Shown: positions 43,001-52,732 of the stretch, in pieces
Position numbering within the stretch: the stretch's first letter is position 1
Layout of the letters: every line of letters starts with the position of its first letter
DNA from: Pseudotabrizicola algicola
Lineage (GTDB): Bacteria > Pseudomonadota > Alphaproteobacteria > Rhodobacterales > Rhodobacteraceae
Assembly (NCBI RefSeq): GCF_010915705.1
Contig: NZ_JAAIKE010000002.1
Coordinates: 248,001-312,000, forward strand
DNA: 64,000 nt
Direction of reading: 5' to 3'
Made by a program: the position numbers and the translations under genes
Notes under the pieces: model-generated
The model's input: only the letters and a program-made list of their open reading frames with translations
Databases searched by the model: none
Told to the model about the DNA's origin: nothing

Positions 43001-45516
43001 GCACCGCGCTTGTCACCGTGCTGTCGAACCGCCTGATCGCCATGCAGGCGGTCGAGGTGAGCGAGGGTGAAAACCTCATCTCCCTGCCCGTCACCGATGA
43101 CTGGGGCGCGGGCGTCTATGTCACCGCGTCCGTCCTGCGCCCGATGGATGTCGCCGCAGGCCGCAACCCCGCCCGCGCGCTGGGTCTGGCCCATGCGGCC
43201 GTCGACCCCGGCGCACGCAAGCTCGACGTGACGGTGGAAACCGTGATCGAGGCCACTCCCCGCGCCCCGCTCGACGTGGCGATCAATGTCGCAAACCTTG
43301 CGCCCGGCGAGCCCGCATGGGTCACCATCGCGGCGGTGGATCAGGGCATCCTGAACCTCACCGCCTTCACCCCGCCCGATCCTTCGGCGCATTACTTCGG
43401 CCAGCGCAAGCTGGGGGTCGGCATCCGCGATGTCTATGGCCGCCTGATCGACGGGCTGAACGGCGCGCAAGGCACCGTCCGCTCCGGCGGTGACGCGGGC
43501 GCGCAGGCCCGCCTGCAAGCCCCGCCCCCCACCGAAGAACTCGTCGCCTATTTCACCGGCCCCGTGCAAGTCGATGCCGATGGCTACGCCCGCACCACCT
43601 TCACCCTGCCCTCCTTCAACGGCAGCGTGAAGATCATGGCCGTGGCATGGTCAGCCAAGGCCGTGGGTCAGGCCAATGCCGATGTGCTGGTGCGCGACCC
43701 CGTCGTCGTCACCGCCAGCCTGCCCCGCTTCATGGCCCCCGGCGACTCCAGCCGGATGCTCTTGGAAATCGTCCACGCCACCGGCCCCTCGGGTCGCATG
43801 GGCCTTGATGTGACCGCCAGCGGCCTCACCCTCGGCGCGGTCCCCTCGGGCTTTGACCTTGGCGATCAGGCGAAAACCGTCTTTGCCATCCCCGTCACGG
43901 CGGGCGAGGCAGGCCTTCACACCCTCACCGTCAACCTCACCACGCCCGACGGCAAGCAACTGGTGAAAACCCTCACCCTCCCCGTGCAGGCCAACGACCC
44001 CGAGGTCGCGCGCACCACCCGCCTTACGCTTGCCCAAGGCCAGACGCTTGCCCTCGATGACACCATCTTCGCGGGCCTGTCGCTGGCATCGGCCAAGGCC
44101 AGCATGGCCATCGGCCCCCTCGCGCAGATGGACGCGCCCGGCCTGCTGGCCGCGCTCGACCGTTACCCCTATGGCTGCACCGAGCAGATCACCTCCAAGG
44201 CCCTGCCGCTCCTCTACTTCGATCAGGTCGCGCAGGCGATGGACCTGCAAGGCGCGGACAACATCCGCGCGCGCATCGAACAGGCGGTGGCCGAAATCCT
44301 GACGAACCAGGGCGCCGATGGCAGCTTTGGCCTCTGGTCCCCCGGCGGTGGTGATCTCTGGCTCACCGCCTTTGTCACCGATTTCCTCAGCCGCGCCCGC
44401 GCGCAAGGCCATGCCGTGCCCGACCAGGCCTTCCGCGCCGCGCTCGATTCCCTGCGCAATCAGGTGAATTACGCCCCCGACTTCGACGCCAATTCCAACG
44501 GCGGCGGCGAGGCGCTGGCCTATGCGCTCATGGTGCTGGCCCGCGAAGGGGCCGCCGCCATCGGCGATCTGCGCTATTATGCCGACGTCAAGGGCGATGC
44601 CTTTGCCACCGCCCTCGCGCAGGCGCAACTGGGCGCGGCGCTTGCCAGCTATGGCGACCAACCCCGTGCCGATGCCATGTTCCGCCGCGCAGGCGCCCGC
44701 CTGCTCGAACTCGGCCGCAGCGAAACCGAACAGAGCCTCCGCACCGATTACGGCACCAACTTCCGCGACGCCGCCGCCATCCTGACGCTGGCGGTGGATG
44801 CAGGCACCGAAGCCATCAACCGTGACGCGCTGATCCAGCGAATCTCGGGCAACACCGCCCCCCTCTCCACCCAAGAGGCCACATGGGCGCTGATGGCCAC
44901 CAGCGCCCTGATCGACCGCCCCGGCCTTGACGGCATCACCCTGAACGGCACGCCCGCCACCGGCGCGCTGGTCAAGGTGCTGACCGCGGGCAGCGGCCCC
45001 GTCACCGTGCAAAACAGCGGGGCCGAGACGATCCTCACCCTCACCGCCTATGGCACGCCCACCGAACCCGAACCCGCAGGCGGCAACGGCTATGCCATCA
45101 CGCGCAGCTACTACACGCTGGAAGGCGAGCCCGCCACGCTCGACAGCGTCCGCACCGGCGACCGTCTGGTTACCGTGCTGGAGGTGACGCCCTTCGGCAC
45201 CGGCGAGGCACGGCTGATGGTGGCCGACCCCCTGCCCGCCGGTTTCGAGATCGACAACCCCAACCTCATCACGGGCGGGGCGATTACCAACCTCGAATGG
45301 CTGAACCTTGAGTCAGAGGTGGCGCATAGCGAGTTCCGGCAAGACCGTTTCCTCACCGCCATCGACCGCACGAATGCCGATGCCTTCCGGCTGGCCTATA
45401 TCGTCCGCGCCATCTCTCCGGGCGACTTCCACCACCCCGCCGCCTCGGTCGAAGACATGTATCGGCCGTCCTTCCGCGCCCGTTCGGAAACAGGCCGCGT
45501 CACGATTGCCGAGTGA
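40078..45516 (+). CDS. Bacterial alpha-2-macroglobulin with PAN-like domain
   Basis: This 1812-residue exported protein is a thioester protein of the bacterial alpha-2-macroglobulin (YfhM) family, a periplasmic protease trap. It has a signal peptide (MRFFGSVLVASLAFALPGF) with no lipobox, unlike the E. coli protein. Residues about 45-105 are a PAN/apple-like module (ACERACLSTAQCTAF then GSCFPK). MG2-type macroglobulin domains fill the middle (VFLTTDRGAYRAGETVYAT). The thioester motif is YPYGCTEQITSKALPL near residue 1367. The upstream 29 codons of the open frame are not conserved. It is coupled by ATGA to pbpC, as in many Gram-negatives, so it probably guards the wall where PBP1C repairs it. 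Confidence 0.94.
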   Translation: MRFFGSVLVASLAFALPGFAQDSALVPPKRAVLSQDVDLPGGDIAQLFDTTLEACERACLSTAQCTAFTFNTRNGSCFPKAGPGAASPYLGAISAQILPAATGAEDRARTRLPDLRFLSDDDTRNARAQADSLGRSHPANDIAAASHAQAAAEAEARNDLPAALRSAGAALVQTDTPEAWLEYARLSLMAGRRDSSGQPALREQALQASINAYLRAESAPLRHSILVIMAEALETLARGREMVGALRLAQSLQPRDDTAAALEEAIGKYGFRITDHDVQADSLRPRICASFSEDLVKAGVDYETFVQLPQPGLTVTSDGYRQLCVEGLAHGARYTLTFREGLPAADGQELAKSVAITAYVRDRAAGVRFPGRAYVLPKGEGAAIPVETVNTDTLDLTLFRVTDRNLLRAFQNGYFSQPIANWQEGYFDGEIGAQIWQGSATVGLEVNRDVTTRLPLADALRGQPAGVYALKAAVPGVDPYVIPAGWQWFVVSDLGLTTMSGVDGLHVFVRSLGSAQALSGATVDLLSTANEVLGTATTDAMGYARFDAGLTRGTGGAAPALVVARNGEDDLAFLSLTDPEFDLSDRGVEGRPAAPPVDVFLTTDRGAYRAGETVYATALARDGAAAAVPGLPLTARLKRPDGVEYSRALVEDSGAGGHVFALPIAGTAPRGVWRLEVLADPAAEPLTSRTFLVEDFLPERIDFDLTLNEPELRLGDIPTITVNARYLFGAPGADLAIEGEVLLRAASQIEGFAGYVFGPHDEPFGARMETFGGDRTDAAGLALISPLLPEAEAPRQPLEARFTVRVAEGSGRPVERQLTKLLTPTTPMIGVRPMFEDVVAEGTEARFNLIGLGANGKSAAMDVDWQITRIETNYQWYQSYGAWNWEPVITRTIAAEGTAQLGPQAVEIAAPVQWGEYELRVTSATGAVTSTTFYAGWYAPADVSSTPDTLDLSLDKPAYKSGDTATLRIVPRAAGTALVTVLSNRLIAMQAVEVSEGENLISLPVTDDWGAGVYVTASVLRPMDVAAGRNPARALGLAHAAVDPGARKLDVTVETVIEATPRAPLDVAINVANLAPGEPAWVTIAAVDQGILNLTAFTPPDPSAHYFGQRKLGVGIRDVYGRLIDGLNGAQGTVRSGGDAGAQARLQAPPPTEELVAYFTGPVQVDADGYARTTFTLPSFNGSVKIMAVAWSAKAVGQANADVLVRDPVVVTASLPRFMAPGDSSRMLLEIVHATGPSGRMGLDVTASGLTLGAVPSGFDLGDQAKTVFAIPVTAGEAGLHTLTVNLTTPDGKQLVKTLTLPVQANDPEVARTTRLTLAQGQTLALDDTIFAGLSLASAKASMAIGPLAQMDAPGLLAALDRYPYGCTEQITSKALPLLYFDQVAQAMDLQGADNIRARIEQAVAEILTNQGADGSFGLWSPGGGDLWLTAFVTDFLSRARAQGHAVPDQAFRAALDSLRNQVNYAPDFDANSNGGGEALAYALMVLAREGAAAIGDLRYYADVKGDAFATALAQAQLGAALASYGDQPRADAMFRRAGARLLELGRSETEQSLRTDYGTNFRDAAAILTLAVDAGTEAINRDALIQRISGNTAPLSTQEATWALMATSALIDRPGLDGITLNGTPATGALVKVLTAGSGPVTVQNSGAETILTLTAYGTPTEPEPAGGNGYAITRSYYTLEGEPATLDSVRTGDRLVTVLEVTPFGTGEARLMVADPLPAGFEIDNPNLITGGAITNLEWLNLESEVAHSEFRQDRFLTAIDRTNADAFRLAYIVRAISPGDFHHPAASVEDMYRPSFRARSETGRVTIAE

Positions 45517-47552
45517 TGCGCGCCCGCATCGCCTTTGCCCTTGCCGCGGGCCTGTTCCTCACCGGACTGGCCCGCGACAGCTTTGACGACTGGGTGAAGG
45601 CCACCACCCTGCCGCCGCTCGCCCTCGACACCTCGACCGAGGTGGCCGACCGTGATGGCACGCTCCTGCGCGCCTATACCGTGGCCGATGGCCGCTGGCG
45701 CATGGCGGTAGACCTTTCGCAGGTCGATGAAGACTACCGCGCCATGCTCATCGCCTATGAGGACAAGCGGTTCTACGACCACGCGGGGGTCGATCTGCGC
45801 GCGATGGCCCGCGCGGTGGTGCAGGCCCTGCGCAACGGCCGCGTCATCTCGGGCGGCTCCACCCTCACCATGCAGGTGGCGCGCCTGCTGGAAGACTCCG
45901 GCACCGGCGCGATGGGCGGCAAGCTGCGCCAGATGCGCGTCGCTTGGGCGCTGGAGCGGCGGCTGGGCAAGGATCAGATCCTGCAACTCTACATGCACCT
46001 CGCCCCCTTCGGCGGCAATCTCGAGGGCGTGCGCGCCGCCTCCTTCGCCTATTTCGGCAAGGAACCCCGCCGCCTGACGCCCGCGCAGGCCGCGCTCTTG
46101 GTCGCCATCCCGCAAGCGCCAGAATCGCGCCGCCCTGACCGCGCCCATGCCCGCGCCGTGGCCGCGCGCGAACGGGTGCTGGCCCGCGCCCTGCGCGATG
46201 GCATCCTGCCGCCCGATCAGGCCCAAGGCGCGCTGACCGAACCCGTGCCACACGCCCGTCTGCCCTTCCCCGCGCTCGCCCCCCATCTCGCCGACCGCGC
46301 CCGCAGCGAGAACCCGACCGCGCGGCACCACCAACTGACGCTCAGGGCCAGCCTGCAACGCAGCCTCGAATCCCTCGCCCGCGACGTGATCGCCACCCAA
46401 GGCGAGCGGGTGCAGATCGCCATCGTCGCCGCCGACCACCGCTCGGGCGAAATCCTTGCCTCGGTCGGCTCCGCCGCCTTTGCCGCCGACCAGCGTGCGG
46501 GCTTCGTCGACATGACCACCGCCCTGCGCAGCCCCGGTTCCACCCTGAAACCGCTGATCTATGGCCTCGCCTTCGACCAAGGCCTCGCCCATCCCGAAAC
46601 GCTGATCGAGGACCGCCCGCAGCGCTTTGGCACCTATGCCCCGCAGAACTTCGACCGCCAGTTTCGCGGCACCGTCCGGGTGCGCGACGCGTTGCAACTC
46701 TCGCTGAACCTGCCAGTGGTGCAACTGCTCGATGCGATGGGGCCGCCCCGCCTGCTGGCCGCCTTTGACAAGGCCGCCATCCGCGCCGTCATCCCCGGCG
46801 GCCAACCCGGCCTTGCCATCGGTTTGGGCGGCATCGGCATCAGCCTCACCGATATGGTGCAGCTTTACGCCGCCATCGCGCGGGGCGGCGTGGCCCTGCC
46901 GCTGACATGGCACAAGGACGGCACCCGCGCCGAAGGCCAGCGCCTGCTCTCCGCCCCCGCCGCATGGCAGATCGGTGATATCCTCGAGGGCCTCGCCCCG
47001 CCCCCCGGCGCGCCCGCCAACCGGCTCGCCTACAAGACCGGCACCAGCTATGGCCACCGCGACACATGGGCCATCGGCTATGACGGGCGGCATGTGGTGG
47101 GCGTCTGGCTGGGCCGCGCCGATGGCACGCCCGTGCCGGGTGCCTTCGGGGCCGACATTGCCGCGCCGGTGCTGTTTCAGGCCTTCGCCCGCATCGCGCC
47201 CCGGCTGGAGCCGCAGCCGCCCGCGCCGCCTGCCACGCTTCTGGTGTCCAACACACAGCTGCCGCAACCGCTGCAACGCTTCCGCCCGCGCGATACGCTC
47301 ACCGCCGATGCCAATGCCCCCGGCATCGCCTTCCCGCCCGACGGGGCCGAGGTGGAGCTTCTGGATGGGGCGCTGCTGGTCAAGGTCGCGGGCGGCACCG
47401 CGCCCTTCACATGGCTGGCCGATGGCGTGCCGGTCGTGGTGCAGGACCGCGCCCGCAGCGCGCTCCTGACCCTGCCCGGCACCGGATTTGTCAGCCTGTC
47501 GGTGATCGACGCAGAGGGCCGCTCGGCCCGCGCAAAGGTGCGCCTGCGCTAG
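45513..47552 (+). CDS. pbpC: Penicillin-binding protein 1C
   Basis: This is a 679-residue bifunctional peptidoglycan synthase with one N-terminal membrane anchor. The GT51 domain has [20 protein letters not shown] and [16 protein letters not shown]. The transpeptidase domain has [16 protein letters not shown] (SxxK), [10 protein letters not shown] (SxN) and [11 protein letters not shown] (KTG). A C-terminal beta domain (BiPBP_C type) ends the protein. It is translationally coupled to the alpha-2-macroglobulin gene, and its stop overlaps the convergent thiolase stop on a CTAG. Confidence 0.95.
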   Translation: MMRARIAFALAAGLFLTGLARDSFDDWVKATTLPPLALDTSTEVADRDGTLLRAYTVADGRWRMAVDLSQVDEDYRAMLIAYEDKRFYDHAGVDLRAMARAVVQALRNGRVISGGSTLTMQVARLLEDSGTGAMGGKLRQMRVAWALERRLGKDQILQLYMHLAPFGGNLEGVRAASFAYFGKEPRRLTPAQAALLVAIPQAPESRRPDRAHARAVAARERVLARALRDGILPPDQAQGALTEPVPHARLPFPALAPHLADRARSENPTARHHQLTLRASLQRSLESLARDVIATQGERVQIAIVAADHRSGEILASVGSAAFAADQRAGFVDMTTALRSPGSTLKPLIYGLAFDQGLAHPETLIEDRPQRFGTYAPQNFDRQFRGTVRVRDALQLSLNLPVVQLLDAMGPPRLLAAFDKAAIRAVIPGGQPGLAIGLGGIGISLTDMVQLYAAIARGGVALPLTWHKDGTRAEGQRLLSAPAAWQIGDILEGLAPPPGAPANRLAYKTGTSYGHRDTWAIGYDGRHVVGVWLGRADGTPVPGAFGADIAAPVLFQAFARIAPRLEPQPPAPPATLLVSNTQLPQPLQRFRPRDTLTADANAPGIAFPPDGAEVELLDGALLVKVAGGTAPFTWLADGVPVVVQDRARSALLTLPGTGFVSLSVIDAEGRSARAKVRLR

Positions 47553-48727
47553 ACCCGCTCGATGGCCAGCGCGATACCCTGTCCGCCACCGATGCACATG
47601 GTGATCAAGGCCGTGCGCGCGCCCGTGCGCTCCAGTTCGTGCAGCGCCTTCACCACAAGGATCGTCCCCGTCGCTCCCACCGGATGGCCCAGCGCAATCG
47701 CGCCGCCGTTCGGGTTCACCCGCGACGGATCAAGCCCAAGCTCACGGTTCACCGCAATCGCCTGCGCGGCAAAGGCTTCGTTCGACTCCACCAGATCGAA
47801 ATCGGCAGGCTTCATCCCCAGCTTGGCACACAGCGCCTCGACCGCAGGCACGGGGCCGATGCCCATCACCTTGGGGTCGACCCCCGCATGGGCATAGCCC
47901 ATCACCCGCGCCCGCGCCGTCGCCCCCGACGGCACACCGCGCGACAAGACCAGCGCCGCAGCGCCATCATTGATGCCGCTGGCATTGCCCGCCGTCACCG
48001 TGCCGTCTTTCTGGAACACCGGCTTCAACCCCGACAGGGCGTCGAGCGAGGTCGCCTTGGGATGCTCGTCCACCGCAAACTGCACCGGTCCCTTGCGCGT
48101 CTCGACCGTGATCGGGGTGATCTGCGCCGCGAACAGCCCCGCCTCGATGGCGCGCGCCGCCCGCTTCTGGCTTTCCAGCGCAAAGGCATCCTGCGCCGCG
48201 CGGCTGATGCCGAACTGCGCCGCGACGTTCTCCGCCGTCACTCCCATATGGCCGGTGCCAAAGGGGCAGGTCAGCGCGCCCGTCATCATGTCCAGCGCGC
48301 GGGTATCCCCCATCTTCTGGCCAAAGCGCGCGGCGGGCAGGATGTAGGGCGACCGGCTCATGCTTTCCGCGCCGCCCGCGATCGCCACCGCGCAATCCCC
48401 CAGCATCAGCGCCTGCACCGCCGACACCACCGCCTGCGCGCCCGACCCGCACAACCGGTTGACATTCATCGCAGGCACGGTTTCCGGCACACCGGCCTGC
48501 ATCGCGGCCACCCGGCTCAGATACATGTCGCGCGGCTCTGTGTTGATGACATGGCCCATCACCACATGGCCCACCTGCGCGCCCGCAACCCCCGCCTGCG
48601 CCAGCGCCGCCGTCATCACCTGCGCCGCCACCTCGATCGGCGGCACCGCCGCGAGGGAACCGCCGAAACCGCCAATCGCAGAGCGGGTGGCAGACAGAAT
48701 GAAAACATCATGCGAGTCGCTGGGCAT
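47549..48727 (-). CDS. Acetyl-CoA acetyltransferase (thiolase)
   Basis: This 392-residue thiolase has the acyl-enzyme Cys in [18 protein letters not shown], the His of the NxHGGA-like stretch in [17 protein letters not shown], and the second catalytic Cys in [17 protein letters not shown]. It starts [17 protein letters not shown]. Substrates could be acetoacetyl-CoA (PHA synthesis or ketone use) or 3-oxoadipyl-CoA. The ATG at 48727 has an AGGAGG site. Neighbours give no pathway clue. Confidence 0.92.
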   Translation of the reverse strand: MPSDSHDVFILSATRSAIGGFGGSLAAVPPIEVAAQVMTAALAQAGVAGAQVGHVVMGHVINTEPRDMYLSRVAAMQAGVPETVPAMNVNRLCGSGAQAVVSAVQALMLGDCAVAIAGGAESMSRSPYILPAARFGQKMGDTRALDMMTGALTCPFGTGHMGVTAENVAAQFGISRAAQDAFALESQKRAARAIEAGLFAAQITPITVETRKGPVQFAVDEHPKATSLDALSGLKPVFQKDGTVTAGNASGINDGAAALVLSRGVPSGATARARVMGYAHAGVDPKVMGIGPVPAVEALCAKLGMKPADFDLVESNEAFAAQAIAVNRELGLDPSRVNPNGGAIALGHPVGATGTILVVKALHELERTGARTALITMCIGGGQGIALAIERV

Positions 48728-48860
48728 AAGAACCTCCTGAAATTCAGGCAATCCTAACGACTTTCCACATCGCGGGGAAAGTCCGACGCAACGTCGATTG
48801 ACACCGCCCCGCGCCCGCGAGATGGAGAGCGGCCAGCCGCACCCCAAGCCCGAGGACAGA

Positions 48861-49973
48861 ATGTCGAACCCCGCCCGCGCCAGCCTCAGCCTTCTGCTGG
48901 TGGGCATCGCCACCTTCATCATGATGGGGGCCGGCCAGTCGCTTTACGGTCCGGCGCTGCCCGCCTTTGGCCGCAACCTTGCGCTCAGCGCGGCGCAGGC
49001 AGGATGGCTCGTCTCGGCCCATTGGGTCGGCTGCGCGGTGGGCGTGGCGATGATGTATCGCTGGGGCACCCGCATCTCGCCGCGCCACACGGTCGCGCTG
49101 ATGGCGGCAGGGGCTGCTGCCATCGCCGCAGGTCTGGGCGTGGCGGCAACCTTTGCGGGCGCGCTCGTCTTCGGCACCGGCTATGGTCTTGCCACCGTGG
49201 TATTCAACCCGCGCATCCTGCGCGCCTTCGGCGCGCGCGGCACCGCGATGGTCAGCCTCGTGAACGCCAGCTTCGGCATCGGGGCCATTGCCGCGCCCCT
49301 GATCTTCGTCTGGATCGGCTCGCAGCCCACGCTGGCCTATGGTCTTGTCGCGGGCCTTGCGCTGCTGATCTGGCTCGGCGCAGGCCCCGCAGGCAAGGCC
49401 GCACCGCCACCCGCGCCGGGCAGCACCGGCCCCTTCCGCCCGATGCTGTCGTTCCAGCTTTTCGCCGTCGCCGGCATCGGGATCGAGGCGACGCTGATCG
49501 GCCTCGGCCCCAGCGCCCTGATCGGCGCGGGCCTGCCCGAGGCGACCGCCGCCCAACTGCTCAGCGGCTTCTTCGTGGCCTTCCTCGGCGCGCGGACGCT
49601 GCTGATCTTCACCGCCCATCTGGTCGCGCCCTTCCTGCTCTATGTAGGAGCGATGACGGCGGTGGCGGTCATGGCGGCGCTGGCGGCATGGGTCAGCCCC
49701 GGCCTGTTCTTCGTGGCGATGGGCCTGCCCGCAGGGCTGTTCTTCCCCGGCTTCTACGTCGCGGCCAGTCTGCGCATGGGGGATGATCCGCGCACCGCGC
49801 CCACCATCATCGCCGCAGGTCTGGTCGGCGGCATCACCGCACCCGTGGTGCTGGCCCCGCTGCTTGGCCCGCTCGGCGGCAGCGGATTTTTTGTGGTGAT
49901 CGCCACCGTCGCGGCGCTTTGCGCCGTGCTGGGTCTGCAGCTCTATCTGCGCTTGCCAGAATTGCGCCGCTAG
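48861..49973 (+). CDS. MFS transporter
   Basis: This is a 370-residue permease with about eleven to twelve hydrophobic segments of the major facilitator superfamily. The first helix has [19 protein letters not shown], typical of drug or sugar antiporters, but the short cytoplasmic loop after helix 2 lacks a strong motif A ([16 protein letters not shown]). The ATG at 48861 has GAGGA upstream. It is divergent from the thiolase gene. The substrate is unknown. Confidence 0.84.
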   Translation: MSNPARASLSLLLVGIATFIMMGAGQSLYGPALPAFGRNLALSAAQAGWLVSAHWVGCAVGVAMMYRWGTRISPRHTVALMAAGAAAIAAGLGVAATFAGALVFGTGYGLATVVFNPRILRAFGARGTAMVSLVNASFGIGAIAAPLIFVWIGSQPTLAYGLVAGLALLIWLGAGPAGKAAPPPAPGSTGPFRPMLSFQLFAVAGIGIEATLIGLGPSALIGAGLPEATAAQLLSGFFVAFLGARTLLIFTAHLVAPFLLYVGAMTAVAVMAALAAWVSPGLFFVAMGLPAGLFFPGFYVAASLRMGDDPRTAPTIIAAGLVGGITAPVVLAPLLGPLGGSGFFVVIATVAALCAVLGLQLYLRLPELRR

Positions 49974-49987
49974 GCCAGTCTGGCGGT

Positions 49988-50194
49988 ATGGCAAAACCCG
50001 CTCCGAAATATGGCCCGACGCGCGGCGAATACCTGATCCGGCTGGCGATCTCGGGTGTGGGTCTGGCAATGCTGGGCGGGTCAATCGCCCTGCAAGGCTG
50101 GCCCGAAGGCCCCGGACTGGTCGAGGTGGTGGGTTTCGCGGGCCTGTTCTTCGGCGTCTCGGCCATCGGCGCCCTGCGCGGCCTTCTCCGTTAA
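49988..50194 (+). CDS. Small membrane protein, 68 residues
   Basis: This short protein starts MAKPAPKYGPTRGEYLIR, followed by two hydrophobic segments (LAISGVGLAMLGGSIAL and VEVVGFAGLFFGVSAIG) and a basic end. It follows the MFS gene by 14 bases and may be co-expressed with it. No family is recognised. Its stop overlaps the convergent phosphoesterase stop on a TTAA. Confidence 0.7.
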   Translation: MAKPAPKYGPTRGEYLIRLAISGVGLAMLGGSIALQGWPEGPGLVEVVGFAGLFFGVSAIGALRGLLR

Positions 50195-50931
50195 CCCGCT
50201 TGCGGCGGCTGCAAAGGCACGCGTCCCGCAGTGGTCAGGTGAAACACCTCGCCCTCCTCGATCACCACCACCGACAGCGGCCCGCCATAGGCTGCCGAAC
50301 TGTCGATGTTGACGCGGTTGCCGTAATGCGTCGGCACGTCGATGGCGGTATGCCCATGCACGATCAGTGCCTCGAACGGGCCATCATGGTCGAGAAACCC
50401 CGCACGGATCCAGCACAGGTCATCCTCGGACTGGTGTTCGATGGCAATGCCCGGACGCACCCCGGCATGCACGAAGATCACCCCGTTGGCCCTGTGCCAG
50501 GCAGGGCGGCTGTTCAGGAACTCCACATCGGCCTGCGGCACCAGACCCCGCGCATCGGCATGGACCTTCTCTATCGGACGATCCCCCGCACTGCGCACCC
50601 CGTATGAGCGCAGCGTCTCGGCTCCGCCGATCTTGGGGTGCAGCCAGCTCAGATCCGCGCGCAGGCAGGGATCACGCAAGGCAGGATCGGCCATGAAGGT
50701 CGTGAACAGACGGTCGTGATTGCTGCGCAGGACCACCCAGTCCTGCCCCGCCTCGATACCGCAGCGAAGGTACTCCACCACAGCGGCACTGGCCGGACCA
50801 CGGTCGACCAGATCGCCCACATGCACCACCTGCCCTGCGCCATGACGGGCCATGTCATCGGCGATCAGATCATGCACGCCGCGCAGAAGATCGAAATGGC
50901 CGTGAATGTCGCCGATGGCATAGGTCTGCAT
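50191..50931 (-). CDS. Calcineurin-like serine/threonine phosphoesterase
   Basis: This 246-residue metallophosphoesterase is of the bacterial PP1-like/ApaH group. Metal motifs are AIGDIHGHFDLL, VVHVGDLVDRGPAS and LIVHGHTA, with late FVHAGVRPG. The third block reads VLRSNHDRLF where most members have GNHE or GNHD, so Gly is replaced by Ser; the metal ligand Asn and the catalytic His are intact. Substrates could be phosphoproteins or diadenosine polyphosphates. Confidence 0.87.
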   Translation of the reverse strand: MQTYAIGDIHGHFDLLRGVHDLIADDMARHGAGQVVHVGDLVDRGPASAAVVEYLRCGIEAGQDWVVLRSNHDRLFTTFMADPALRDPCLRADLSWLHPKIGGAETLRSYGVRSAGDRPIEKVHADARGLVPQADVEFLNSRPAWHRANGVIFVHAGVRPGIAIEHQSEDDLCWIRAGFLDHDGPFEALIVHGHTAIDVPTHYGNRVNIDSSAAYGGPLSVVVIEEGEVFHLTTAGRVPLQPPQAG

Positions 50932-50957
50932 GGTCGGGCCTTTCGACTGCGGAAAGC

Positions 50958-51007
50958 CCGGGGGCGCTGCCCCCGGACCCCCGGGATATTTAGGAACAGA
51001 TGAAAGG
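50958..51007 (+). repeat. GGATATTT dispersed repeat, copy 3, with GC palindrome
   Basis: A CCCGGGGGCGCTGCCCCCGG hairpin leads into ACCCCCGGGATATTTAGGAA and ends near AGATGAAAG. The core matches the copies at 12898-12932 and 29162-29194. It fills most of the 105-base gap between the phosphoesterase and serA and may also end or stabilise the serA message. Confidence 0.5.
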
Positions 51008-51036
51008 GCAAGCCGCGCCTTTCGCTGCTCTTCGGG

Positions 51037-52632
51037 TCAGGCGCCTTCGAACACCAGCGGTTTGACTTGCAGGAACATGCCGGTGTTGTTCAGCGTCTCC
51101 ACCACCTTGGGGTTGATCGGCTGGTCAAGGTAGAGGAGCGCGATGGCATCCTGCCCGATGGCCGAGCGGCCAAGGGTGAAGTTGGCGATGTTGACGCCGT
51201 TCTTGCCCAGCGTCATGCCCAGCAGGCCGATGATGCCCGGCACGTCCTCGTTGGTGGTGTAGAGCATGTGCTCGCCCACCTCGGCGTCGATGTTGATGCC
51301 CTTGATCTGGATGAAGCGCGGCTTGCCATCCGAGAAGCAGGTGCCGGCGATGGAGCGCTCGCGCTTTTCCGTGACCATCGTCACCTTGATGTAGGCATCG
51401 AACACGCCGGATTTGTCCTGACGTGTGGTGGAGACCTGGATGCCGCGTTCCTTGGCCACGATGGGGGCGGAGACGAGGTTCACATCGGGGTTCTGCGCCT
51501 TCATCACGCCCGCGATGGCGGCGCAGTTCAGCGCGGCAAGGTTCATCTGGGTGACCGAACCGTCATAGAGGATGTTGATGGCCTTGATCGGCTCATCCGT
51601 CATCTGCCCGATGAAGGCCCCCAGATGGCCGGCAAGCTTGATCCACGGGCCCATCACGGCGGCCTCTTCGGCGGTGACGGAGGGCATGTTCAGCGCGTTC
51701 GACACAGCGCCCGTCAGCAGATAATCGGACATCTGCTCGGCCACCTGCAGCGCCACGTTCTCCTGCGCTTCGGTGGTCGAGGCGCCCAGATGCGGGGTGA
51801 CGACCACGTTGGGCAGGTTGAACAGCGGCGAGTCCACCGCCGGTTCCACCTCGAACACATCGAGCGCCGCGCCCGCGACATGGCCGGATTTCAGCGCATC
51901 GGCCAGTGCTGCCTCGTCGATCAGGCCGCCGCGCGCACAGTTGATGATGCGCACGCCCTTCTTGGTCTTGGCAAGGTTCTCGCGGCTCAGGATGTTGCGG
52001 GTCTTGTCGGTCAGCGGCACATGCATGGTGATGAAATCGGCGCGGGCCAGCAATTCGTCCAGCTCCACCTTGGTGACACCCAGCTGCACCGCCCGCTCTT
52101 CCGACAGGAAGGGATCATAGGCCACCACCTTCATGTGCAGGCCAAGGGCGCGGTCGCAGACGATGCCGCCGATGTTTCCCGCACCGATCACGCCCAGCGT
52201 CTTGTTGAACAGCTCCACCCCCATGAAGCGGGACTTTTCCCATTTGCCGGCATGGGTCGAGGCGCTGGCCTCGGGCAATTGCCGCGCCACCGCGAACATC
52301 ATCGCGATGGTATGCTCGGCCGTGGTGATCGAATTGCCGAAGGGCGTGTTCATCACGATGATGCCCTTCTTGGACGCCGCCGGAATATCGACATTGTCGA
52401 CGCCGATTCCGGCGCGACCGATCACCTTCAGGCGGGTTGCCGCAGCCAGCAGCTTTTCGGTGGCCTTGGTGGCCGAGCGGATCGCCAGACCGTCATACTG
52501 GTCGATCACCGCCAGCAGCGCATCCTTGTCCTTGCCAAGCTTGGGCATGTAGTCGACGTCAATGCCGCGATCGCGGAAGATCTGGACAGCGGTTTCGGAG
52601 AGTTCGTCGGAAACGAGAACCTTGGGGGCCAT
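51037..52632 (-). CDS. serA: D-3-phosphoglycerate dehydrogenase, long form
   Basis: This enzyme starts serine synthesis by oxidising 3-phosphoglycerate with NAD. The 531 residues fit the type with an extra ASB domain. The NAD motif is GVIGAGNIGGIVCDRA, the catalytic Arg region INCARGGLIDEAAL, and the catalytic His in VVTPHLGASTTEAQE. The C-terminal ACT domain (YTTNEDVPGIIGLLG) is the usual serine feedback site. It lies 100 bases downstream of serC, with a long hairpin between. Confidence 0.97.
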   Translation of the reverse strand: MAPKVLVSDELSETAVQIFRDRGIDVDYMPKLGKDKDALLAVIDQYDGLAIRSATKATEKLLAAATRLKVIGRAGIGVDNVDIPAASKKGIIVMNTPFGNSITTAEHTIAMMFAVARQLPEASASTHAGKWEKSRFMGVELFNKTLGVIGAGNIGGIVCDRALGLHMKVVAYDPFLSEERAVQLGVTKVELDELLARADFITMHVPLTDKTRNILSRENLAKTKKGVRIINCARGGLIDEAALADALKSGHVAGAALDVFEVEPAVDSPLFNLPNVVVTPHLGASTTEAQENVALQVAEQMSDYLLTGAVSNALNMPSVTAEEAAVMGPWIKLAGHLGAFIGQMTDEPIKAINILYDGSVTQMNLAALNCAAIAGVMKAQNPDVNLVSAPIVAKERGIQVSTTRQDKSGVFDAYIKVTMVTEKRERSIAGTCFSDGKPRFIQIKGINIDAEVGEHMLYTTNEDVPGIIGLLGMTLGKNGVNIANFTLGRSAIGQDAIALLYLDQPINPKVVETLNNTGMFLQVKPLVFEGA

Positions 52633-52668
52633 GAGGATATCCTTGGAAAATCTGTGGGGAAGGCTTCG

Positions 52669-52715
52669 TCGCTCCCTCCGGGCGCTTCTCAGCGAAGAGC
52701 GCCCGAAGGGAGCGA
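52669..52715. other. Long hairpin between serC and serA
   Basis: TCGCTCCCTCCGGGCGCTTCT (52669-52689) and its near-complement (52696-52715) form a stem of about 19 pairs with one mismatch and one bulge, closed by a six-base loop. On the minus strand no T-tract follows. It may be an intercistronic mRNA stabiliser or a weak attenuator that sets the serC to serA ratio. Confidence 0.65.
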
Positions 52716-52732
52716 TGAGCAAAGGGTCAGGG

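Noticed and set aside
40060-43569. Antisense open frame of 1169 codons within the alpha-2-macroglobulin gene
   Set aside because: It is the shadow of GC-rich third codon positions in the real gene; its Gly/Ala/Arg/His-rich product has no domain or membrane pattern, and the sense frame has clear family motifs.
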